A stretch of 6,036 nucleotides of DNA from Verrucomicrobia bacterium UBA3063 (GTDB lineage Bacteria > Verrucomicrobiota > Verrucomicrobiia > Methylacidiphilales > Verrucolacustridaceae): assembly GCA_002366885.1 (NCBI GenBank), contig DFCD01000173.1, forward strand, positions 4,191 to 10,226, read 5' to 3'. Shown here piece after piece: positions 1 through 5,220 of the stretch. Both the position numbers and the translations under genes were made by a program. Positions within the stretch are counted from its first letter, which is position 1. Each line of letters begins with the position of its first letter. The notes under the pieces are model-generated. The model was given only the letters and a program-made list of their open reading frames with translations, was not told where the DNA came from and did no database searches.

Positions 1-527
1 CCATAGATGGAGAGTTGGCGGATCCAGGGACGGTCCTGAATGAGCTGGGCGGTGCCGTTGCCGTAATGCAGATCAAGGTCGAGGACGGCGGCGGTGCGGA
101 GCTTGCCGGCGCGGTACAGTTTTTCCAGCGCGACGACGAGTCCGTTGAACGTGCAGAAGCCCTCGCCGTGGCCGGCACAGGAGTGGTGAAACCCGCTAGC
201 GATGGCGGCGGCGATACCGTGGGAGAGGGCGGAGGCGGCGGCGGCGTGCACGGCTCCGTTGGTGAGCCGGACGGATTCGTAAAGGCCGGGGACCCAGGGA
301 AATTTCTGGGACTCGGCGAGGGGACGGGGCTTTCCGGTTTCGATGGCTTGGATGTAGTTGTCCGTGTGGACGCGGAGAAGATCCGTGCGGGTGACGGGCT
401 CCTGACGGAGCAGGTGGATGCCTTCGAGCTTCGCCACGCGGTTGGCCACGAGCTGGAACTTTTCCATCGGCATGGTGTGTTCGCCGATGGCGGCGGCTTG
501 GGCGGGATGGTGGAAGGCCTCGATCAT
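1..527 (-). CDS. Histone deacetylase / acetylpolyamine amidohydrolase family protein (3' part outside window)
   Basis: This is the N-terminal 175 residues of a zinc-dependent deacetylase of the histone deacetylase superfamily; the C-terminal part lies beyond the left edge. Visible family motifs are VHTDNY (about 53-58), the active-site His pair His114-His115, GFCTFN (123-128), and DLDLHYGNGT (about 150-159). Asp152 and His154 of the last motif match two of the three zinc ligands of the family. The N-terminal MPMEKF segment (about 19-24) resembles the bacterial branch of free-standing HDAC-like enzymes. The third zinc ligand and the catalytic Tyr would lie outside the window. The ATG at 527 was chosen because it overlaps the stop of the upstream acetyltransferase gene in an ATGA and sits just before the conserved domain. 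There is no clear Shine-Dalgarno, which suggests translational coupling. Family members remove acetyl groups from lysines (AcuC type) or from acetylated polyamines, and the substrate here cannot be told from sequence. The protein is probably cytoplasmic, as no signal peptide is visible. The family call is strong and the substrate is unknown. Confidence 0.9.
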   Translation of the reverse strand, partial: MIEAFHHPAQAAAIGEHTMPMEKFQLVANRVAKLEGIHLLRQEPVTRTDLLRVHTDNYIQAIETGKPRPLAESQKFPWVPGLYESVRLTNGAVHAAAASALSHGIAAAIASGFHHSCAGHGEGFCTFNGLVVALEKLYRAGKLRTAAVLDLDLHYGNGTAQLIQDRPWIRQLSIY

Positions 528-1378
528 GTCTGGGTGGGTGGGATCAAGGGTACCGGAGCCGGGCCGTCGGGGTAAGCCTTCCAATTTTTCCAGAGGAGTT
601 CCATGTCAGCGGGGCGGAAGGTGTCGGAGTACATGGCGTAGAGGTCGCGGATCATGGCCTTAATTTCCGAGGCGGGGGCGGAGGTTTCCGCCTCGTGGCC
701 GACGCGGCGGATGATCGGGGTCATCGGGATGAAGAGATGCCGCCCGCTGGCGTCGATCTCGGCGGGGTCGCGGAAATCTGGCTGGAAGTAGGGAACCACC
801 CGGGGATCCACTTTGAGGTAACCGGCCTTTTCGTAGGCGATCAGCCGGATCATGCGGGCTTCGTCCTGGTTGTCGGGAATCTCCATCTCGCCGACGAGCG
901 AAATCGGGGCGTGGAGGGCGTGCCGGGCGCGGTGGAGGAGCGTGCGGGCGGTCTGCACGGGGAAGGCACGCATCCAGCCGGCGAGACCGGAGCGGCGGTG
1001 GGCGGGATCGATCCAGAGATGGGAAAGGTGGACGGTGCAGGCGGCGCGTTCCGGGGGCGCGTGGACGATGGCGGTGTAGTCGCGGACAGCAGCGATGCGG
1101 TCCTGCGGATCGAGGGCGAGGATCATTGCGTAATGGAAGAGGGGCTTGCCCGGTCGGGGTTGGCAGACGTTCCAGCCAAGCCGGTGTTCGATCACCGGGC
1201 GGGTTTCCATTTCGTGGCGTGGCCCGAACAGCTCGGTGAGCTTGTCAAAGGCACGGGGAAAGAGCGGATCACGGACGGACTCGATCCGATGGAAGCGGAT
1301 GCCGCCGAGATCGGCGGAGGCAGAGCGCTGGTCTCCGGGGGAGAGGTCTTCGGGGATGAGCTTGGGGGCGTGGATCAA
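524..1378 (-). CDS. GNAT-like N-acetyltransferase with a C-terminal extension
   Basis: This 284-residue protein most likely transfers acetyl from acetyl-CoA to an amine. The acetyl-CoA-binding motif A is visible as HLSHLWIDPAHRRSGLAG (about 117-134), a beta strand followed by the Arg-Arg-x-Gly-x-x-Gly pyrophosphate loop. YEKAGY (182-187) matches the usual motif B end of the GNAT fold. About 95 further residues follow, including PYFQPDF (196-202) and a likely helix with LYAMYSDTF (246-254), so the protein is longer than a minimal GNAT domain of about 150 residues. The start is TTG at 1378, whose bases overlap the TGA stop of ald (TTGA). The next in-frame Met, near residue 57, would remove the beginning of the fold, so the TTG is preferred although no Shine-Dalgarno is seen. 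It lies between ald and the deacetylase gene and overlaps both. The acceptor could be a protein lysine, a polyamine or another small amine. The GNAT assignment rests on motifs only and is moderately sure. Confidence 0.75.
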   Translation of the reverse strand: MIHAPKLIPEDLSPGDQRSASADLGGIRFHRIESVRDPLFPRAFDKLTELFGPRHEMETRPVIEHRLGWNVCQPRPGKPLFHYAMILALDPQDRIAAVRDYTAIVHAPPERAACTVHLSHLWIDPAHRRSGLAGWMRAFPVQTARTLLHRARHALHAPISLVGEMEIPDNQDEARMIRLIAYEKAGYLKVDPRVVPYFQPDFRDPAEIDASGRHLFIPMTPIIRRVGHEAETSAPASEIKAMIRDLYAMYSDTFRPADMELLWKNWKAYPDGPAPVPLIPPTQT

Positions 1379-2475
1379 ACGAACGCGGGAGCCTGGTGAG
1401 CGATTTTGTGGGCTGCGGCCACCGCGGGGCAGGTCAGTTTGCCATTCTGGACGCTGATTCCAGTGAGGAGGCCGGGTTGGCGCTGGCAGGCGCCGGCGAG
1501 TCCCTGGTCGGCGATCAGTTCGACAAAAGGATAGGTCACATTGGTGAGGGCCTGGGTGGCGGTGCGGGCGTAGGCGCCGGGCATGTTCGCGACGCAGTAG
1601 TGGACAACACCCTCCTCGACAAAGATCGGGTCATCGTGGGTGGTGGGGCGGGAGGTTTCCGAGCAGCCTCCTTGATCGATGGCGATATCCACGAAGACGC
1701 TGCCCGGACGCATCCGCCTGAGCATGGCCCGATTGACCAGCTTGGGGGCCTTGGCGCCGGGAATGAGCACGGCGCCGATGAGCAGGTCGACGTTGGGGAG
1801 AAGTTCGTCGAGATGGGCCTGGTTGGAAAAGAGGGTGTGGGCGGTGTGCATGGTGATGTCGAGGAAACGCATCCGTTCCAGGTCGACCTCGAGGATGGTG
1901 ACGTCCGCGCCGAGCCCGGTGGCCATGCGGGCGGCGTTGATTCCGGAGGTGCCGCCGCCGATGACGACGACGCGGCCCGGCAACACGCCGGGGACCCCGC
2001 CGAGGAGGACGCCGCTGCCGCCGCGGTTTTTGGCCAGGAAGTAGGCACCGACGATCACCGACATGCGGCCGGCGATTTCCGACATCGGCTCGAGAAGGGG
2101 AAGGCGGCGACCCTGGGTGACCATTTCGTAGGCGACGGCGGTGACGCCGGAGGCGATCAGGGCCTCGGTCAGCTTGAGATCGGCGGCAAGATGGAGGTAG
2201 GTGAAGAGGATCTGGTTTTTGCGGAGCAGGCTGAATTCGGAAGCCAGGGGCTCCTTGACCTTGACGACAAGATCGGCGGCGAAGGCGTCGGCGTGATTCG
2301 GGACGATGGTGGCACCGGCCTGCTCGTATTCCTTGTCGGGGTAGCCGGAACCGACGCCGGCGTTTTTCTCCACGACCACCTTGTGGCCGCGCTGGATCAG
2401 CTGGTAAGCGGCGGAGGGAAGCAGGGCGACCCGCGCTTCCTGGGTTTTAATTTCCTTGGGAACTCCGATGATCAC
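1375..2475 (-). CDS. ald: Alanine dehydrogenase
   Basis: Ald catalyses the reversible NAD-dependent oxidative deamination of L-alanine to pyruvate and ammonium in the cytoplasm. The 366 residues match the family length of about 370. The N-terminus MIIGVPKEIK is diagnostic. Residues equivalent to the known active site are visible: Arg15, Lys74 in VKVKEP, His95 in TYLHLA and Asp267 in DIAIDQGG. The NAD-binding Rossmann turn is GGGTSGINAA (173-182), and Asp198 at the end of the next strand fits NAD rather than NADP. The HYCVANMPGAYART stretch (about 292-305) is also typical. The start is GTG at 2475; a weak AAGG lies about 12 bases upstream. The gene is first in a minus-strand operon with the acetyltransferase and deacetylase genes, and is divergent from a pyruvate-dependent aminotransferase gene across 89 bases. 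It could regenerate pyruvate from the alanine that enzyme makes, or assimilate ammonium. Confidence 0.95.
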   Translation of the reverse strand: MIIGVPKEIKTQEARVALLPSAAYQLIQRGHKVVVEKNAGVGSGYPDKEYEQAGATIVPNHADAFAADLVVKVKEPLASEFSLLRKNQILFTYLHLAADLKLTEALIASGVTAVAYEMVTQGRRLPLLEPMSEIAGRMSVIVGAYFLAKNRGGSGVLLGGVPGVLPGRVVVIGGGTSGINAARMATGLGADVTILEVDLERMRFLDITMHTAHTLFSNQAHLDELLPNVDLLIGAVLIPGAKAPKLVNRAMLRRMRPGSVFVDIAIDQGGCSETSRPTTHDDPIFVEEGVVHYCVANMPGAYARTATQALTNVTYPFVELIADQGLAGACQRQPGLLTGISVQNGKLTCPAVAAAHKIAHQAPAFV

Positions 2476-2564
2476 AGAATTAGTTTGCCTTGGCGTTGGG
2501 CGGCACGCCAGCGGGGAAACGCGCGGGGGCTGGCGAAGCCGGGAAATACCGAGTAAATTTCCTC
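2476..2564. promoter_or_regulatory. Divergent promoter region between ald and the aminotransferase gene
   Basis: This 89-base gap must carry the promoters of both divergent genes. It contains three TGGCG elements in alternating orientation, at 2491-2495 (plus), 2506-2510 (minus, CGCCA) and 2531-2535 (plus). They form two perfect inverted repeats: TGGCGT/ACGCCA (2491-2496 with 2505-2510, 8-base spacer) and CGCCAGC/GCTGGCG (2506-2512 with 2529-2535, 16-base spacer). They could be operator half-sites for a regulator serving both genes, which is inference, because such short GC-rich repeats also arise by chance. AT-rich patches lie just before each start codon (TAAATT at 2554-2559 and, on the other strand, TAATTC around 2477-2482). 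No convincing -35/-10 pair could be assigned. Confidence 0.45.
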
Positions 2565-3920
2565 ATGCACGAAAAGCTTTCCCCTGCGCGTCTTGAGGAG
2601 CTCCGTAAGATGGATCGGGCGCACCATCTGCATCCCTTCACCGACCATGCGGCGATGCATCCCACGGGAACCCATGTGATCACCTCCGGCGAGGGGGTTT
2701 ATCTTTACGGGGAGGAGGGGAAACTGCTTGATGGTTTGGCCGGGCTTTGGTGCGTGAATGTCGGTTACGGCCGCAAGGAAATCGCCGATGCGGTGTCGAG
2801 GCAGATCCGCGAACTTTCCTACTATCCGAGCTTTTTCAACACCACGACGGAGGCGGCGGTCCTGCTGGCCGACCGGCTGGGCCGGATGGCTCCCGGCAAC
2901 CTGAAGTATGCGGTTTTCAGCAACTCGGGCTCCGAGGCCAACGAAACCGGCCTAAAGATCATCCGCCAGTACCAGATCCTCAAGGGAAAACCGAACCGGA
3001 CCAAGATTCTCACCCGCAACTATGCCTACCACGGGGTGACCTTGGCCACCGCGAGCATGACCGGGTTGCCCAACTGCCAGCAGCCGTTCGGCCTGCCGCT
3101 GCCGGGTTTCCTGCATGCGCCGGCTCCCTACGCCTATGCCGTGGGCAGGGAGAAGGATGCGGAGGCCTACGGACAGGAATGCGTGGCGGAGACCAAAAAG
3201 CTGATCGAAAAGGAGGGACCGGACACGATTGGGGCGATGATTCTGGAGCCGGTGCAGGGTGCCGGCGGGGTGATCATCCCTCCGGCGGGGTATCTGGCCG
3301 GCATGCGCAAACTGGCGCGCGAATACGACATTCTCTTCGTGGCCGACGAGGTGATCAGCGGATTCGGCCGGATGGGGTGCTGGTTCCTCAGTGAAATGTG
3401 GGATCTTCAGCCCGACCTGATGATTTTGGCGAAGGGCCTGACCAGCGGCTATGTGCCGATGGGGGCGACGATGGTGGCGCAACCGATTGCGGAGGCCCTC
3501 ATGAAGGGCGGCTACTTTGCCCACGGCTTCACCTACACCGGCCATCCGGTCTCGGCGGCGGCGGCACTGGCGAACCTCGACATCATCGAGAAGGAGAAGC
3601 TGGTCGAGCGGACGAAGGACAAGACCGGCCCCTACTTTCAAAAAAAGTTGCGGGAGTTTGCCGGCCACCCGGCGGTGGGCGAGATCCGCGGGATGGGGCT
3701 GATTGGGGCGATGGAACTGGTGCCGAAGGGTGGAAGGAAAGAGCTCAAGCCCGGCATGAACCTCGGAATTCTCGGTGCGGCCAAGGTAAGGAGCGAGGGG
3801 GCGATCGTCCGCGGAATCCGCGATCTCCTGGCCTTCTCGCCTCCCCTGGTGATCACCGAGCCGCAGATCGACGAGATGTTTGCCTCGGTGCGGCGGGGGA
3901 TCGACAAGCTTTGGGATTAG
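2565..3920 (+). CDS. Class III PLP-dependent aminotransferase, probably pyruvate-dependent omega-transaminase
   Basis: This 451-residue enzyme belongs to the class III (fold type I) aminotransferases, which move an amino group from an omega-amine or omega-amino acid to a keto acid, usually pyruvate, giving alanine. Motifs in order are DRAHHLHPF (about 17-25), GLWCVNVGYG (about 60-69), the phosphate-binding SNSGSEANE (about 119-127), YHG (155-157, Tyr stacking on PLP), the cofactor-contacting VADEVISGFGR (about 259-269, Asp261), the Schiff-base lysine in AKGLTSGYVPMGA (Lys290), HGFTYTGHP (about 320-328), and FSPPLVIT near the C-terminus. The HHLHPF and GLWC segments resemble putrescine-pyruvate (SpuC-type), taurine-pyruvate and beta-alanine-pyruvate enzymes more than acetylornithine or glutamate-1-semialdehyde enzymes. 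The exact donor is not determined. The start is ATG 2565. An upstream in-frame TTG at 2490 would add 25 Gly/Ala-rich residues with no family counterpart. No good Shine-Dalgarno is present. Its divergent partner ald would consume the alanine formed. Confidence 0.93.
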   Translation: MHEKLSPARLEELRKMDRAHHLHPFTDHAAMHPTGTHVITSGEGVYLYGEEGKLLDGLAGLWCVNVGYGRKEIADAVSRQIRELSYYPSFFNTTTEAAVLLADRLGRMAPGNLKYAVFSNSGSEANETGLKIIRQYQILKGKPNRTKILTRNYAYHGVTLATASMTGLPNCQQPFGLPLPGFLHAPAPYAYAVGREKDAEAYGQECVAETKKLIEKEGPDTIGAMILEPVQGAGGVIIPPAGYLAGMRKLAREYDILFVADEVISGFGRMGCWFLSEMWDLQPDLMILAKGLTSGYVPMGATMVAQPIAEALMKGGYFAHGFTYTGHPVSAAAALANLDIIEKEKLVERTKDKTGPYFQKKLREFAGHPAVGEIRGMGLIGAMELVPKGGRKELKPGMNLGILGAAKVRSEGAIVRGIRDLLAFSPPLVITEPQIDEMFASVRRGIDKLWD

Positions 3921-3927
3921 GGCGGGC

Positions 3928-3946
3928 GGCTCGGGACAACCGAGCC
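3928..3946. terminator. GC-rich hairpin between convergent genes; possible terminator or palindromic repeat
   Basis: A perfect 7-bp inverted repeat, GGCTCGG / CCGAGCC, with a 5-base loop (GACAA) occupies most of the 33-base gap between the aminotransferase stop (3920) and the plsC stop (3954). It lies where a bidirectional terminator would be expected. Neither strand has a run of T after the stem, so it is not a classical intrinsic terminator. It could act with Rho, stabilise 3' ends, or be one copy of a dispersed palindromic repeat. Confidence 0.4.
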
Positions 3947-3953
3947 TACCGGG

Positions 3954-4565
3954 TTAAAAATCTTTGAGCGCGGCGATCGCGCCCATAATTTCGTCGGCGA
4001 ATTTCTGAAAATCCTCCCGGTTTCTGGGGTTCCCGGAAAAACGGAGGGGTTTACCGAAAACCACCCGGATCGGCCGGAGCGGTTTCCAACCGCCGCCGCG
4101 GGGCATGGCCTCCCGGGTCCCGAACAGCCGGACGGGAACCACCGGGGTTTGGGAGCGGGCCGCGATCATGGCGATGCCGGGCTCTCCCCGGCCCAGATTG
4201 CCGTCGGTGGTGCGGCTCCCTTCGGGAAAGAGAACCAGGGTTCCCCTGTTTTGCAGGACCTCGAAGATCCGCTTCAGGGAGGACGGACCCGGGGAGTCCT
4301 GGTTGACCGGGATGGATCCGACGGAGGGAAGAAGCCAGGAACCAATCGGGGGCTGGAACAGGGTGTGCTTGGCGAGGTAGTGGGTGACCCGTGGCACGAG
4401 ACAGCCGACGGCGGGCGGGTCGAGATAGCTCGCATGATTCGGGGCAAGGATGAGCGGGCCGGGGGGGAGTTCCTCCATGCCGCGGCCCCGGATGCGGTGA
4501 AAGGTCCGGAAAAAAAAGTAGGAGGTGAGGCGGCAGCATTGGAACCAGAACGCACAAACCTTCAT
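3954..4565 (-). CDS. plsC: 1-acyl-sn-glycerol-3-phosphate acyltransferase (PlsC family)
   Basis: This 203-residue protein matches the short PlsC/LPLAT family, which acylates lysophosphatidic acid to phosphatidic acid at the inner face of the cytoplasmic membrane. The catalytic HX4D motif is NHASYLDP (43-50; His44, Asp49). The substrate-binding FPEGSRT motif is at 113-119, and TPVVPVRLFG (about 140-149) corresponds to the last conserved block. The N-terminal 25 residues are hydrophobic and aromatic with two Arg (FWFQCC...YFFFRTF) and could lie on or dip into the membrane. In the second block, GSIPVNQD (83-90), Gln89 stands where many family members have an Arg. The start is ATG 4565, which overlaps the cmk stop in an ATGA, so translation is probably coupled to cmk. 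The gene is last in the aroA-cmk-plsC operon. Some relatives act on other acyl acceptors such as ornithine lipids, but the context favours phospholipid synthesis. Confidence 0.9.
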   Translation of the reverse strand: MKVCAFWFQCCRLTSYFFFRTFHRIRGRGMEELPPGPLILAPNHASYLDPPAVGCLVPRVTHYLAKHTLFQPPIGSWLLPSVGSIPVNQDSPGPSSLKRIFEVLQNRGTLVLFPEGSRTTDGNLGRGEPGIAMIAARSQTPVVPVRLFGTREAMPRGGGWKPLRPIRVVFGKPLRFSGNPRNREDFQKFADEIMGAIAALKDF

Positions 4566-5218
4566 GGAACCGTCGGGGCGGGGCTCCGGGAGGCCTGGAA
4601 ACGTTGGACGATGAGATCCGCGAGAGAACGGGCATCGGCGGTGCCGCTGTCGAGGAGGACGGCATCGGCGGCGCGGATCAGGGGAGCCGCGGCGCGGGAG
4701 GAGTCGAGCTTGTCCCGGGCGGCCAGGTTGTCCCTTTCCCCCTGTTTCTGGCGGCGCTCGGCCCGGACCTTCGGGCAGGCATCAATGAAGAACTTGTGAG
4801 GGCTGTCGGAACAGACCACGGTGCCGATATCGCGGCCTTCCATGACCAGCGGCGCGGAGAGGCGCAGCTTTCTCTGGATGTTGACGAGGTACTCGCGGAG
4901 TTCGGGCAGCGAGGAAACCGGCGAGACAGCGGCATTCACCTCCGGTAGCCGGGTGTAGGAGGCCAAATCGCGCTGGCCCTGGCGCAGCACCATTTCCCCG
5001 TCCCGGATTTCCGCATGAAAATCCACCTTGGCGAGAAGTTGACGGATCCGCTCCCGGGAAAAGGGGTCGTGGCCGGCCTCCAGGGTCAAAAAGGTGAAGG
5101 CGCGGTACATGGCGCCGGTGTCCACGTAGACAAAGCCGAGATCCTTGGCGACGAGGCGGGCAACGGTGCTTTTGCCGGAGGCGGCGGGACCGTCGATGCA
5201 GATGACCGGATGGAGCAT
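4562..5218 (-). CDS. cmk: Cytidylate kinase
   Basis: Cmk phosphorylates CMP and dCMP with ATP, recycling the CMP released by phospholipid synthesis and RNA turnover. The 218 residues fit the bacterial family (about 220). The P-loop is GPAASGKST (10-18). It is followed by YVDTGAMYRA (31-40), characteristic of CMP kinases, the CMP-binding GRDIGTVV (128-135), and a basic lid region ERRQKQGERDN (about 154-164). The start is ATG 5218, two bases after the aroA stop, with a GGAAATGG stretch in the end of aroA that could serve as a ribosome binding site. The reading frame is open 41 codons further upstream, but that extension overlaps aroA and lacks family similarity, so it was not used. The stop overlaps the plsC start in an ATGA. 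Cmk next to aroA on one side and to plsC on the other is a recurring bacterial arrangement. Confidence 0.96.
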   Translation of the reverse strand: MLHPVICIDGPAASGKSTVARLVAKDLGFVYVDTGAMYRAFTFLTLEAGHDPFSRERIRQLLAKVDFHAEIRDGEMVLRQGQRDLASYTRLPEVNAAVSPVSSLPELREYLVNIQRKLRLSAPLVMEGRDIGTVVCSDSPHKFFIDACPKVRAERRQKQGERDNLAARDKLDSSRAAAPLIRAADAVLLDSGTADARSLADLIVQRFQASRSPAPTVP

Positions 5219-5220
5219 GG

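Noticed and set aside
181..260. GGC/GCG-rich run that looks like a trinucleotide repeat
   Set aside because: It encodes an Ala-rich helix of the HDAC-family protein. The pattern is imperfect and explained by Ala codons in a high-GC genome.
15..575. Plus-strand open frame of 186 codons at the left edge
   Set aside because: Antisense to the HDAC-family gene, whose catalytic motifs are clear on the minus strand. The plus-strand product is low complexity.
695..1399. Plus-strand open frame opposite the acetyltransferase gene
   Set aside because: Gly/Glu/Val-rich antisense translation with no motif. The minus-strand frame has GNAT motifs and coupled junctions.
1396..2556. A 386-codon open frame on the plus strand opposite ald, longer than ald itself
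   Set aside because: Its translation is Gly/Asp/Val-rich low-complexity sequence with no family motifs, and it lies antisense to a gene with full active-site conservation. It results from high-GC codon bias.
2490..2564. N-terminal extension of the aminotransferase from a TTG at 2490
   Set aside because: It adds 25 Gly/Ala/Lys-rich residues without family similarity and would consume the divergent promoter region. ATG 2565 gives the usual family length.
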